Shown piece after piece: positions 37,247 to 46,118 of a DNA stretch of 64,000 nt. Under the pieces are notes generated by a model. That model had not been told where the DNA came from and did no database searches. It saw only the letters and a program-made list of their open reading frames with translations. A program made the position numbers and the translations under genes. Source of the stretch: Sphingopyxis indica (GTDB lineage: Bacteria; Pseudomonadota; Alphaproteobacteria; Sphingomonadales; Sphingomonadaceae); the NCBI RefSeq assembly GCF_900188185.1, contig NZ_FZPA01000014.1, forward strand, positions 19,547 through 83,546, in the 5' to 3' direction. The first letter of the stretch is position 1. Each line of letters starts with the position of its first letter.

Positions 37247-37830
37247 CAGAGGTCGTCGGCCTTCATCGCGAAGATCGACTTGTGCGGCTGATAGGACGCC
37301 ATCTTGTCGAGCAACTCGTCGAGCCCGGCGTCGACGATCATGATTCCGGCGTGCGCGGGGCGGATGAAACCGACCTCGATCATGTGGCGATTGAAGGCGA
37401 TCAGCTCATTGTAGAAGCCCGCGGCGTTGAGCAGGCCGACGGGCTTGTCGTGATAGCCGAGCTGCGCCCAGCTGATCGCTTCCCACAGCTCGTCCATCGT
37501 CCCGACGCCGCCGGGGATGGTCAGGAATCCGTCGGAAAGATCGGTGAACATCCGCTTGCGCTCGTGCATACCGGAAACGACGTGGAGTTCGGTGACCCCC
37601 TTGTGCGCGACCTCGGCGCCGACGAGCGCGTCGGGGATCACCCCGATCACCTCGCCGCCCGCCGCGAGCGCCGAATCGGCGACCGCTCCCATCAGCCCCA
37701 GACGGCCGCCGCCATAAACGACGCCGATGCCCCGCTCGGCAAGCGTCCGGCCGACGAGGCGCGCGGTTTCGATATAGACGGGATCTTCGGGGGTCGCGGA
37801 CCCGCAATAGACGGCAAGGCGTTTCATCAT
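37246..37830 (-). CDS. LOG family protein (TIGR00730, lysine decarboxylase-like fold)
   Basis: 194 residues with a Rossmann fold. The hallmark PGGVGTMDELWEAISW is at about 105-120, with an early VYGGGRLGLMG loop at about 36-46. Relatives are cytokinin riboside 5'-monophosphate phosphoribohydrolases, hydrolysing nucleotide monophosphates to base plus ribose phosphate. It sits inside the carotenoid operon, coupled on both sides (ATGA to crtI, TGATG to crtB), and its role there is unclear. Confidence 0.92.
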   Translation of the reverse strand: MMKRLAVYCGSATPEDPVYIETARLVGRTLAERGIGVVYGGGRLGLMGAVADSALAAGGEVIGVIPDALVGAEVAHKGVTELHVVSGMHERKRMFTDLSDGFLTIPGGVGTMDELWEAISWAQLGYHDKPVGLLNAAGFYNELIAFNRHMIEVGFIRPAHAGIMIVDAGLDELLDKMASYQPHKSIFAMKADDL

Positions 37831-39305
37831 TCTTCCAACATCAATCTGGCGGTCGCCTTGGCGCTGCCGACGACTCCGGGGATACCGGCGCCGGGATGGG
37901 TGCCCGCGCCGACGAAGTAAAGGTTGGAAATCGCATCGTCGCGATTGTGCGCGCGAAACCAGGCGCTCTGCCACAGCAGCGGCTCGAGGCTGAACGCGCT
38001 GCCCAGATGCGCGGCGAGATCGCGGCCGAAGTCGGCGGGCGTGTAATGGAAGCGGGTGACGAGGTTGGCGCGCAGGCCGGGGAGCAGGCGGCGCTCGACC
38101 TCTTCCAGAATCGAATCGGCGAAACGGTCGCCGAATGCGCCGTCCCAGTCGGCCTGCGCCTTGCCGAGATGCGCAACGGGGGCGAGCGCGTAAAAGGCGG
38201 CATGACCCGGCGGCGCCATGCCGGGATCGGTGATGCTCGGATGGTGGAGGTAGAGCGAAAAATCGTCCGCGACGACGCCGTTCCGGTAGATGTCGTCGAG
38301 CAGCCCCTTGTAGCGCGGGCCGAACAGGATGCTGTGATGCGCGATGGCGGGATAGTCGCCCTTCACCCCGAAATGGACGACGAACAGCGACGGCGACCAG
38401 CGCTTGCGCGCGAGACGCTTCGCCACCTTTGCGCCGCGCGGGTGACCCGCGAGCAGGTCGCGATAGCTGTGCATCAGGTCGCCGTTGCACGCGATGCTGT
38501 CGGCTTCGCCGCGCCAGCCGCTTTCGGTGACGACGCCGGTGGCACGACTGCCCTGCGTCTCGATCTTCGCCACCGGATCGCCGAGGCGGAGCGCACCGCC
38601 GAGCCGTTCGAACAGGCGCACCATCGCCGCGACGAGCGCATTGGTCCCGCCGCGCGCGAACCAGACGCCGCCCTCCCTCTCGATCGTGTGGATCAGCGCA
38701 TAGATGCTGCTTGTCGTCATCGGATTGCCGCCGACGAGCAAGGTGTGGAACGACAGCGCCTGCCGCAGCCGCTCGTCCTGCACATAAGAAGCGACGACCG
38801 AATAGACGCTGCGCCACGCCCGATATTTCATCAGCGACGGCGCCGCACCAAGCATCGAGGCGAAATCGAGGAAGGCGGCCGAGCCGAGCTTCACATAGCC
38901 TTCCCGATACACGCCTTTCGAATAGGCGAGGAAGCGTTCGTAGCCCGCGACGTCGGCGGGGTTGAGCTTGGCTATTTCCGCCGCGAGCGCGGCCTCGTCG
39001 TTCGAATAGTCGAGGGTCGAACCGTCGGGCCAGTCGAGGCGATAGAAGGGCGTGACCGGGATCAGATCGACGTCGGCGGCGATGTCCTGTCCGCTCAGCG
39101 CCCATAGTTCATTCAGGCAAGGCGGGTCGGTAATCACCGTCGGGCCGGCATCGAAGGTGAAGCCGTCCCGCTGCCAGTGCCAGGCGCGCCCGCCGGGCTT
39201 GTCGCGCGCTTCGACGATCACCGTCGCGACGCCCGCCGACTGGAGCCGGATCGCGAGCGCGAGGCCGCCGAAGCCGGCGCCGATGACGATGGCGCGGCGC
39301 GTCAC
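37827..39305 (-). CDS. crtI: Phytoene desaturase
   Basis: 492 residues, FAD enzyme. The dinucleotide loop VIGAGFGGLALAIRL is at the N-terminus, DKPGGRAWHW follows, and the C-terminal YFVGAGTHPGAGIPGVVGSA motif is typical of bacterial CrtI. It desaturates phytoene to lycopene at the membrane. The GTG start overlaps the crtY stop (GTGA). The longer upstream frame, over the crtY 3' end, is not used. Confidence 0.95.
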   Translation of the reverse strand: MTRRAIVIGAGFGGLALAIRLQSAGVATVIVEARDKPGGRAWHWQRDGFTFDAGPTVITDPPCLNELWALSGQDIAADVDLIPVTPFYRLDWPDGSTLDYSNDEAALAAEIAKLNPADVAGYERFLAYSKGVYREGYVKLGSAAFLDFASMLGAAPSLMKYRAWRSVYSVVASYVQDERLRQALSFHTLLVGGNPMTTSSIYALIHTIEREGGVWFARGGTNALVAAMVRLFERLGGALRLGDPVAKIETQGSRATGVVTESGWRGEADSIACNGDLMHSYRDLLAGHPRGAKVAKRLARKRWSPSLFVVHFGVKGDYPAIAHHSILFGPRYKGLLDDIYRNGVVADDFSLYLHHPSITDPGMAPPGHAAFYALAPVAHLGKAQADWDGAFGDRFADSILEEVERRLLPGLRANLVTRFHYTPADFGRDLAAHLGSAFSLEPLLWQSAWFRAHNRDDAISNLYFVGAGTHPGAGIPGVVGSAKATARLMLEE

Positions 39306-40459
39306 CGCCAGTCGAAGCGCTTCAGCGCCGCGATCGCGCGGCCGACCGGCACCGGCGGGCGGCCCGACAGGATGCGCAGCTTGTCGCCGGGGCGCGACCG
39401 CCCGGCATAGAAGCGCGCGATCACCCCGGCGGGCAGGCCGTAGAAACGTTCGAAGATGCGGTAGCGCCCGGCGGGCTCGGCGGCGCGGAAGAGCATGGCG
39501 GAGAGCATCCGATAGAAGCGCTGGCGCCGCCAGGCGGCCGCGGCGCGCTCGCGCAGCCGCGCGGGCAGGTCGGGGCCGATCATGCCGGGCAGCGCGGCGG
39601 CGGTGCGCACCGCATCGGGCAGCGAATAGCCCGTCGTGGCATGAAAAGCCCCCGCGCGCGCGCCGATGCGCGCGGTGCGATCGGACGGCGGCCAATAGCG
39701 GTCGAAATCGCCCGCGATCACGACCGGCAGCACGCCGCTTTCCTCGCGCTCCGCCGGCGCCGCGACCGTCCACCCTTGCGCGTCCGCATAGGCGGCGATG
39801 CGCTGCCGGATCGCCGCGACGTCGAGCGCCGCCTCATCGCTGTAACAGGTATCCTCGACGAAGATCCTCTCGGCATCGAAGGGCAGCAGATAGACGAAGC
39901 GATAGCCGTCCGACTGCTCGACCCGCGCGTCCATCACCACGGGCTGCGTCAACCCGTGCCCGCCCTCGACGCGGAGCGCCTGTCCGACGAATTTCTGCCA
40001 GCCGCAGGTCAGCGCCGACAGGTTGCCGGCGCCGCGCGCGTCGATGACGTGCCGCGCGTCGAGCCGGCCTCCGGCGGCGAGCAGCACATGGTCGGGGGCG
40101 ACGTGGAGCGCGCGGTCGGCGACGATATGGCCCGGCGGCAACGCCGCGGCGACCGCCCCGGCGAGCGCTTCGCCGGTGACACTCTTATACCCCATGCGCA
40201 GCGTGCGGGCGCGGCCCGGAAAGCGGACGTCATAGGCCGGCCAGTGGTGGCGGACGAGCGGCGCGACCAGCCAGCGGTCGCGCCGCGCAATGTCGCTGTC
40301 GAAGAAGGACCAGATGTGATTGCCCCCGACGTCGCCGGCTTCGACCAGCCGCACGTCGAGCTCGGGCCGCTTCGCCGCAAGCGCGAGCGCCGCGAGCCCG
40401 CCGGCAAGCCCGCCGCCGACGATGGCGATGTCGCAGCGCGGGGGGCGAGTGTCGGTCAT
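39302..40459 (-). CDS. crtY: Lycopene beta-cyclase
   Basis: 385 residues. N-terminal FAD-type loop DIAIVGGGLAGGLAALAL, then HIWSFFDSDIARR, a CrtY signature, RVEQSDGYRFVYLLPFD and EDTCYS in mid-protein. It converts lycopene to beta-carotene without net redox. The ATG at 40459 begins the operon crtY-crtI-LOG-crtB. It diverges from the GNAT/hydroxylase pair with 86 bases between starts, so the promoters lie there. Confidence 0.92.
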   Translation of the reverse strand: MTDTRPPRCDIAIVGGGLAGGLAALALAAKRPELDVRLVEAGDVGGNHIWSFFDSDIARRDRWLVAPLVRHHWPAYDVRFPGRARTLRMGYKSVTGEALAGAVAAALPPGHIVADRALHVAPDHVLLAAGGRLDARHVIDARGAGNLSALTCGWQKFVGQALRVEGGHGLTQPVVMDARVEQSDGYRFVYLLPFDAERIFVEDTCYSDEAALDVAAIRQRIAAYADAQGWTVAAPAEREESGVLPVVIAGDFDRYWPPSDRTARIGARAGAFHATTGYSLPDAVRTAAALPGMIGPDLPARLRERAAAAWRRQRFYRMLSAMLFRAAEPAGRYRIFERFYGLPAGVIARFYAGRSRPGDKLRILSGRPPVPVGRAIAALKRFDWR

Positions 40460-40545
40460 CGCCCCCTGCCTAGCCGAGCGCATAGCGGCGGGGAAGCCGC
40501 TTCGCGGCGGATGACAAACGCCCTGCCTTGCGGCAGAACCGGAGC

Positions 40546-41079
40546 GTGCCCCGCGCCTCGCCCTTTATCGAAGCCGCAACGCCCGCCGACGCAAAGGCGA
40601 TCGCGTCGATCTATGCCCATCATGTCGCGCGCGGGACGGGAACCTACGACATCGAACCGCGGAGCGTCGCTGTGACCGCAGCGCTGGTGTCCGACCACAT
40701 CGCGAAGGGCTGGCCGTTCCTCGTCGCGCGCGACGCGGGCGGGGATGTGCTCGGCTATGCCTATGCCAGCCAGTTCCGCCCGCGCCCTGCCTATCGCTGG
40801 ACGTGCGAGGACAGCATCTATGTCGGCCCCGCCGCGCAGGGCCGCGGCGTCGGACGCGCGCTGCTCGAGGCGCTGATCGGCGCCAGCGAAGCCGTGGGCT
40901 TTCGCACGATGATCGCGGTGATCGGCGGCGCCGAGCCCGCGTCGATCGCGCTCCACGCCGCGTGCGGCTTCGCGCATGCCGGCCGGCTCGAATCGACCGG
41001 CTGGAAGCACGGCCGCTGGCTCGACACCGTCTATATGCAGCGCGCGCTCGGCGACGGCAGCGCCAGCCCGCCGCTATGA
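40546..41079 (+). CDS. GNAT family N-acetyltransferase (phosphinothricin acetyltransferase-like)
   Basis: 177 residues. IEAATPADAKAIASIYAHHV opens the domain, GTYDIEPRSV follows, and the acetyl-CoA loop is in VGPAAQGRGVGRALLEALI. The GWKHGRWLDTVYMQ end matches the PAT/bar-like subgroup that acetylates small amines such as methionine sulfoximine. Start is uncertain: GTG at 40546 or TTG at 40528. It overlaps the next gene by ATGA. Confidence 0.85.
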   Translation: MPRASPFIEAATPADAKAIASIYAHHVARGTGTYDIEPRSVAVTAALVSDHIAKGWPFLVARDAGGDVLGYAYASQFRPRPAYRWTCEDSIYVGPAAQGRGVGRALLEALIGASEAVGFRTMIAVIGGAEPASIALHAACGFAHAGRLESTGWKHGRWLDTVYMQRALGDGSASPPL

Positions 41080-41825
41080 GCGCGGCGCTCCCGATCGCGT
41101 TCTCGGCGCTCGCGATGACGCTGATCGTCGGCGGGCGCTATCTTCTGACGAGCGGCGCCTTCGCCCTCGCCACGCGGCTCAGGCGGCCCGGCCTCTATCG
41201 CGGGCTCGAGGCGCAGATGCGGCGCGAGATCGGCTGGAGCCTCGCGAGTGCGGCGATCTATGGCATCCCCGCGGGCATCGTCGCCTGGGGGTGGCAGGCG
41301 CAGGGCTGGACACGCATCTATTCGGGCGTCGGCGACTATCCGCTCTGCTATCTGCCGGTCAGCCTCCTCGCCTATCTTCTGCTCCACGACACATGCTTCT
41401 ATTGGACCCACCGGCTGATGCACCGCCCGGCGTGGTTCCGCCTCGCGCACGCGGTGCATCACGACAGCCGACCGCCGACCGCGTGGGCCGCGATGAGCTT
41501 TCACCCGATCGAGGCGGTCACCGGCGCGGTGGTGATCCCGGCGCTCGTCTTTGTGATCCCGGTTCATGTCGCGGTGCTCGGCGCTGTCCTCGCGATCATG
41601 ACGGTCATGGGGGTCGGCAATCATATGGGGTGGGAGATGTTTCCGCGCGCCCTCGTTCACGGACCGGCCGGGCGCTGGCTGATAACCGCGACGCATCACG
41701 AGCGGCATCATGCCGCCTATCGGGGGAATTACGGCCTCTATTTCCGTTTCTGGGACAAGGCGTGCGGCACCGATCTGGGGCTTGGCGATCTTGCGGCTGC
41801 TTCAAGGCTGCGAGCTTCGCGGTGA
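41076..41825 (+). CDS. Sterol desaturase/fatty acid hydroxylase family enzyme, candidate carotenoid hydroxylase
   Basis: 249 residues, four or so membrane segments, and the three His boxes of the superfamily: HDTCFYWTHRLMH, HAVHHD, and HHERHH. The latter is followed by YGLYFRFWDKACGTDLG. Di-iron members hydroxylate or desaturate lipids. It is longer than usual CrtZ. Its position divergent from crtY suggests a carotenoid ring hydroxylase (CrtZ- or CrtG-like), but this is context-based and not shown by sequence. Confidence 0.82.
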   Translation: MSAALPIAFSALAMTLIVGGRYLLTSGAFALATRLRRPGLYRGLEAQMRREIGWSLASAAIYGIPAGIVAWGWQAQGWTRIYSGVGDYPLCYLPVSLLAYLLLHDTCFYWTHRLMHRPAWFRLAHAVHHDSRPPTAWAAMSFHPIEAVTGAVVIPALVFVIPVHVAVLGAVLAIMTVMGVGNHMGWEMFPRALVHGPAGRWLITATHHERHHAAYRGNYGLYFRFWDKACGTDLGLGDLAAASRLRASR

Positions 41826-41859
41826 CCGGCGAGGTCCAGCAAACGCTCTCCATGAAGGA

Positions 41860-42630
41860 TCAAGCCGTCAGCACCCGCCACAGGCTGAACGCGCTGGTCG
41901 CGGTCAGGACGATACCGACGAGAATGAGCATCAGCTTGGGCGAGAAGCGTTTCGCCATGAAGGCACCCATCGGCGCCGCGATCACGCCGCCGATCAGCAG
42001 GCCGAGCGTCGCGCCCGCGACGTCCGCGAACCCCAAATGCCAGATGAAGGTCGCCGACACCGCGAGCGTCAGGAAGAATTCGACGCTGTTGACCGTGCCG
42101 ACGACCTTGCGCGGCTCGGCGCCCTGAACCAGCAGGTTCGAAGTCACGACCGGGCCCCAGCCGCCGCCGCCCGCGGCGTCGAGGAAGCCGCCGATCAGCC
42201 CGAGCGGCGCAATGACCGCGGGTTTCTTGATCTTTGGCGGATAGAATATGCCGCGTATCAGGAGCCATGCACCGACGCAGACCAGATAGCCGAGCACGAA
42301 CGGCTTCATAAGTTCGCCGCTGATCGAACTCAGGACATAGGCGCCCGCCACGCCGCCGATCAGCCCAGGCACGAGCAGGCCGAAAAAGAGCGGCCATTCG
42401 ATGTTGCGATGGAGGAGGTGGCTGATCCCCGACACGCCGGTCGTGAACACCTCGACGACATGGATCCGCGCCGAGGCAGTCGCGGGCGGCACACCGAGGA
42501 CGGCGACGAGCAACGTGTTGCAGATGACGCCGAACGCCATGCCGAGCGCCCCGTCGACGAGTTGCGCGGCAAAGCCGATGAGCACGAACGGCAGAAGCGC
42601 TGCGATGTCGAGCACAGAAATATCGACCAT
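41860..42630 (-). CDS. TauE/SafE family anion exporter
   Basis: 256 residues with about eight membrane helices. Two-repeat pattern: FVLIGFAAQLVDGALGMAFG near the start and a second GLIGGFLDAAGGGGWGP in the middle, typical of TauE/SafE (sulfite exporter family). Substrate may be sulfite, sulfoacetate or similar; it cannot be fixed. An inverted repeat CAACT-gtttt-AGTTG lies at 42641-42655, just upstream. Confidence 0.9.
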   Translation of the reverse strand: MVDISVLDIAALLPFVLIGFAAQLVDGALGMAFGVICNTLLVAVLGVPPATASARIHVVEVFTTGVSGISHLLHRNIEWPLFFGLLVPGLIGGVAGAYVLSSISGELMKPFVLGYLVCVGAWLLIRGIFYPPKIKKPAVIAPLGLIGGFLDAAGGGGWGPVVTSNLLVQGAEPRKVVGTVNSVEFFLTLAVSATFIWHLGFADVAGATLGLLIGGVIAAPMGAFMAKRFSPKLMLILVGIVLTATSAFSLWRVLTA

Positions 42631-42640
42631 GTCACTATCC

Positions 42641-42655
42641 CAACTGTTTTAGTTG
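42641..42655. promoter_or_regulatory. Short inverted repeat upstream of the exporter gene
   Basis: CAACT(42641-42645)-5 bases-AGTTG(42651-42655), 11 bases from the exporter ATG. It may be an operator for the neighbouring LysR regulator or another repressor. Such short repeats can arise by chance. Confidence 0.3.
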
Positions 42656-42746
42656 AGAAATAGATGGCGCAAATCGGAGGCGCTGGCGAGTGCAATTTTT
42701 CTGCTGGCGCCGAAGGGAATGCTTCGCGCGACGAGGCGAGCGGCGC

Positions 42747-43673
42747 TCAGCCTGTTATGTCGTCGGGCAGATGTTCGCGAACATAGTCGATGAAGGCGCG
42801 CAGCTTGGGCATCACCTGCTTGCGGCTTGGATAATAGAGAAACAGGCCCGAAGTCGACGCGGCATAGTCGACGAGCGTCAGTTCGAGCAGTCCGGTCTGG
42901 ACCTGCAATTTGGCGGTCGGCTCGGCAATCATGCCGATCGCGACCCCCGCCCGCATGGCGACCATCATCGCGCTGAAATCATTGACGATCACCGGACCGG
43001 TGACGTTGACCTCGAACTCGCGATTACCCTGTTCGAAGGTCCACGGCATCATCGCGCCGGTTGTCATGCGCATCCGCACGCACCGATGATCGCGCAAATC
43101 GTCGGGATGTCCGGGGCGGCCGTGGCGTTCGAAATAGGCGGGCGAGGCAGCCGCGACGAAGCGAAAGGGGCCGGTCAGACGGACTGCCACCGCATCGGCA
43201 TCGAGCGATTCGCCCATCCGCACCCCGGCGTCGAACCCGTCCGCACTCAGATCCGCGAGCGCATCGTCGGCAAAGATTTCCAGTTCGATGTCGGGATAGG
43301 TTTCGCAGAAGCCCGCGATGATCGGTTCGAACAATGGCTGGACCGCGCCGCGCATCAGATTGATCCGCAACCGTCCCGCGGGCCGGTTGCCAAGATTGCG
43401 CGCCGCTTCATAGGCGTCGGCGAGCCCGGCATAGGCAGGCGCCGCGCGCTCGAGAAACATTTCGCCCGCCTGCGTCAGCCCGACGCTGCGCGTCGTGCGC
43501 ATGAACAGCGGCGCACCGACCCGCGCCTCGAGCGCCTTTACGGTCTGGCTGATCGCCGATGGCGACACGCCGAGGTCGGCGGCGGCGGCGGAAAAGCTCC
43601 GCCGCTCCGCGACACGCAGGAAAGCTTCGATCCCGTCGAGCGCCCCATGGGGAATTGTTAAATCCTGCTTCAA
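42747..43673 (-). CDS. LysR-type transcriptional regulator
   Basis: 308 residues. N-terminal winged HTH: ALDGIEAFLRVAERRSFSAA and LGVSPSAISQTVKALEARVG, then LFMRTTRSVGLTQAGEMFLE. C-terminal periplasmic-binding-like effector domain from about 95. The inducer is unknown. It lies upstream of and parallel to the exporter gene, so it could control it; it is divergent from the secreted protein at 43757. Confidence 0.92.
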   Translation of the reverse strand: MKQDLTIPHGALDGIEAFLRVAERRSFSAAAADLGVSPSAISQTVKALEARVGAPLFMRTTRSVGLTQAGEMFLERAAPAYAGLADAYEAARNLGNRPAGRLRINLMRGAVQPLFEPIIAGFCETYPDIELEIFADDALADLSADGFDAGVRMGESLDADAVAVRLTGPFRFVAAASPAYFERHGRPGHPDDLRDHRCVRMRMTTGAMMPWTFEQGNREFEVNVTGPVIVNDFSAMMVAMRAGVAIGMIAEPTAKLQVQTGLLELTLVDYAASTSGLFLYYPSRKQVMPKLRAFIDYVREHLPDDITG

Positions 43674-43756
43674 GGCACTTGCAGATTATAGCGGATTATC
43701 TATTGGCGCAATCGCGGCTAAAAAGGTTGCACAACGAAACGAAAGGACCCTCTCCC

Positions 43757-44092
43757 ATGACCTATCAGCTCTCCTCTTACCGCCGTTTCCCATCCGCCTT
43801 CGCGATCGTCGCGGCTTCGGCGCTCGCCTTCACCGGCCTGATCGCCTCGACCTCGCCGGCCTATGCCCGCGACAGCCAGGATTATCGCTGCACCGGCCTC
43901 GCCGATCAGGCAAAGACCGCGGCCAACGATACGCAGGGCGACAAGCAGTCGAGCGCGCAGCGCTTCGTCGCGACCGGCAACAAGCTGTGCGAAGCGGGCA
44001 ACGAACGCGCCGCCGCCAAGCAGTATCGCGCCGCGCTCAAGATCGCCGGCGTCGCCGAAGTCGAAACCGACAGCAAGATGGCGGCCCGCTGA
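43757..44092 (+). CDS. Small secreted protein of unknown function
   Basis: 111 residues with a signal peptide of about 37 (AIVAASALAFTGLIASTSPA, YARD). The mature part is helical, with CTGLADQAKTAANDTQGDKQ and NERAAAKQYRAALKIAGVAE, and two cysteines. No named family recognised. AAAGGA precedes the ATG, and a strong terminator follows at 44150-44185. Confidence 0.82.
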   Translation: MTYQLSSYRRFPSAFAIVAASALAFTGLIASTSPAYARDSQDYRCTGLADQAKTAANDTQGDKQSSAQRFVATGNKLCEAGNERAAAKQYRAALKIAGVAEVETDSKMAAR

Positions 44093-44149
44093 GCCTTCGA
44101 CGCCAATCTCCGGCCTGCCTCTCTCCCTCTCCGCGGCAGGCACCACAAC

Positions 44150-44185
44150 TGGGGCGGCACCCAAAAAAAGGGGCCGCCCCATTTT
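44150..44185 (+). terminator. Rho-independent terminator
   Basis: Stem TGGGGCGGC(44150-44158)/GCCGCCCCA(44173-44181), 14-base A-rich loop, then TTTT at 44182-44185. It follows the secreted-protein gene and faces the trmB stop, so it may serve both strands. Confidence 0.85.
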
Positions 44186-44208
44186 GATTCGCGGGCGCGG
44201 CGCGTCCT

Positions 44209-44922
44209 TCAGCGCCGCCGATAGCGGAAGTACCAGACCTCGTGCCCCTGCGCCCGCGCCTTGGCCTCGTAGCGCGTTTCGGGCCAGCCGGCGGGGCGGA
44301 CAAGGAAATCCTTCGCCTTCTCTGCCAGCCATTCGAACTGGTGGCGGTGGCGGCGCATCACCATCAGCGCGTGGGCGAGATATATGGGGTGGTCGGTGCC
44401 GAAGCGGAACTCGCCGCCGGGTTTCAGCTTGGCGGCGATCAGATCGACCGGCCCGTCGTTCATCATCCGCCGCTTGGCGTGGCGCGCCTTGGGCCACGGG
44501 TCGGGGTGGAGCAGATAGGCGAAGCTGAGCGCGCCATCGGGGATGCGCCGCAGCACCTCCAGCGCGTCGCCGTGCTGGATGCGGACATTGCCGAGCGGCG
44601 GATGCGCCCCATGGTTGCCCGCGACATGGACCAGCGCCTGCGCGACACCGTTGACGAAGGGTTCGGCCCCGATGAAGCCATGATCGGGCAGCATGTCGGC
44701 GCGCGCCGCCATATGCTCGCCGCCGCCGAAGCCGATCTCGAAATGCAGCGGGCGGTCGTAACCGAACAGCCGTTCGGCGGTGATCGCGCCCTCGGCCGGC
44801 ACCGCGATCTGCGGCAGCAGATTGTCGACGAGGTCCTGCTGGCCGGCGCGCAGCGGCTTGCCCTTGGCGCGGCCATAGAGGCGGTTGAGGGTTGTCGGAT
44901 CGCCCGACTTGAAAGCGGTCAT
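44209..44922 (-). CDS. trmB: tRNA (guanine-N7-)-methyltransferase
   Basis: 237 residues. SAM site FEIGFGGGEHMAARA, then VRIQHGDALEVL, and the TrmB signature YLLHPDPWPKARHAKRRMM. It makes 7-methylguanosine at position 46 of tRNA. The ATG at 44922 is the first inside the conserved region; the frame upstream is only a short GC-rich extension. It lies downstream of the unknown exported protein and metK. Confidence 0.94.
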   Translation of the reverse strand: MTAFKSGDPTTLNRLYGRAKGKPLRAGQQDLVDNLLPQIAVPAEGAITAERLFGYDRPLHFEIGFGGGEHMAARADMLPDHGFIGAEPFVNGVAQALVHVAGNHGAHPPLGNVRIQHGDALEVLRRIPDGALSFAYLLHPDPWPKARHAKRRMMNDGPVDLIAAKLKPGGEFRFGTDHPIYLAHALMVMRRHRHQFEWLAEKAKDFLVRPAGWPETRYEAKARAQGHEVWYFRYRRR

Positions 44923-44967
44923 GCCGCGCGCCCTAGCGCGCGGGCGCGGCAAGCGAAAGGGTGTCCG

Positions 44968-46053
44968 CTACTTCGGATCGGTCAGTATGTCGATCTCCGC
45001 ATCCTTGCCCCAGCCGCTCAACCGGGCGACCGGATGGCCCGCGTTGAGGACCTCGGCGACACGGTCGATCGAAGGAAGGCCTGTTTGCGGCGCATAGAGC
45101 ATGGTTTCGGCCGCGCTGACCAGCAGGATCTGATAGGGCGCCGAGGCGTTGCCGGCAGGCGTGACCGCGCTCCAGGCGCCCGTCTTGCCAACGAGCACGG
45201 CGTTGCCATTGTCGCCGAGCGCGATCAGATAGCGGTCGCTGCCATCGTCGGGGCGATAGACACGCATATTGTCGCCGACCACCTCGTCGCGGCACCAGCG
45301 GGCGATGGGCTGCGCCTTGAACGGATTGGACGATGTGCCCTGTTGCTGGAACATGACGCCGAACGCCGCGGCGGCGCGGCTTCCCGCATCGCTCGGCGCA
45401 TCGGCGGCGTCGGCGGCAAAGGCGAGCGGGACGGCGCAGTCGGTGACGGGTGTTGCGGGCGCATGTCCCTCAATCCGGTCGGGCCATCGGATTTCGGCCA
45501 GAATGTCGTTCATCCACGCGGCGAGCTCGGCGGGGCCGCGCGATTTCGACGAGGCACGCAATTTCACATACCAGTCACCGACGGCGAGCATGACGATGCC
45601 GGTGCTGCGATATCCCGAATCGCCATGTGGGGCATAGACGGTGCGGAGCGCCGACGCGGTGGCCTGGCCCGGCGGCACGAAAGCTTGCGGCGCTATGGCC
45701 GGGCTCGGATTCCCGAACAGAGCGCGAGCTTCGACGCTGCCCTGCGCCTGCGCGAACCAGACGGGAATGTCGCCACTGGTATCGCGAAAGACATAGAGGG
45801 TAAGCGATTCGGCCGCCCCCTTGGTTTCAAAGGCAACCCCGACGTCAAGATTGTCCGGGGCGAATGCAATGACCTTCGTGCGCGTAATGCCGCCCAGCGT
45901 TGCCGGGACTGCGATGCCGCTGTGCGGGTGCGTCCATGCCTGCCCGGCGGGCACGGCGACTTCCGCCGGCTCGAGCGCCGCGGCGCCGGCCGGGATGGCG
46001 GACGCCGCCGCCATCGCTGCCCAGAAAAAGCCTCTGAACCAATGCCTTGTCAT
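44968..46053 (-). CDS. Exported protein of unknown function
   Basis: 361 residues. Signal peptide WFRGFFWAAMAAASAIPAGA. The mature part is beta-rich with the segments VAVPAGQAWTHPHSGIAVPA, GITRTKVIAFAPDNLDVGVA and STGIVMLAVGDWYVKLRASS. A lone Cys pair (TDCAVPL, RWCRDE) is possible as a disulfide. No family recognised. GGGGGG precedes the ATG at 46053. It sits between metK and trmB on the same strand. Confidence 0.78.
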   Translation of the reverse strand: MTRHWFRGFFWAAMAAASAIPAGAAALEPAEVAVPAGQAWTHPHSGIAVPATLGGITRTKVIAFAPDNLDVGVAFETKGAAESLTLYVFRDTSGDIPVWFAQAQGSVEARALFGNPSPAIAPQAFVPPGQATASALRTVYAPHGDSGYRSTGIVMLAVGDWYVKLRASSKSRGPAELAAWMNDILAEIRWPDRIEGHAPATPVTDCAVPLAFAADAADAPSDAGSRAAAAFGVMFQQQGTSSNPFKAQPIARWCRDEVVGDNMRVYRPDDGSDRYLIALGDNGNAVLVGKTGAWSAVTPAGNASAPYQILLVSAAETMLYAPQTGLPSIDRVAEVLNAGHPVARLSGWGKDAEIDILTDPK

Positions 46054-46118
46054 GCGTGCCCCCCAGCCCGACCAGACCCGGACGCTGGCAGATCGCCGCG
46101 CGCATGACAAGCGGCTTC

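Noticed and set aside
37827..39773. A 648-residue version of crtI
   Set aside because: The extra N-terminal part is out-of-frame crtY sequence. The FAD loop begins immediately after the GTG at 39305.
42641..42655. Strong claim of a LysR operator
   Set aside because: The CAACT-AGTTG repeat is short and lacks the T-N11-A LysR box, so it is listed only at low confidence.
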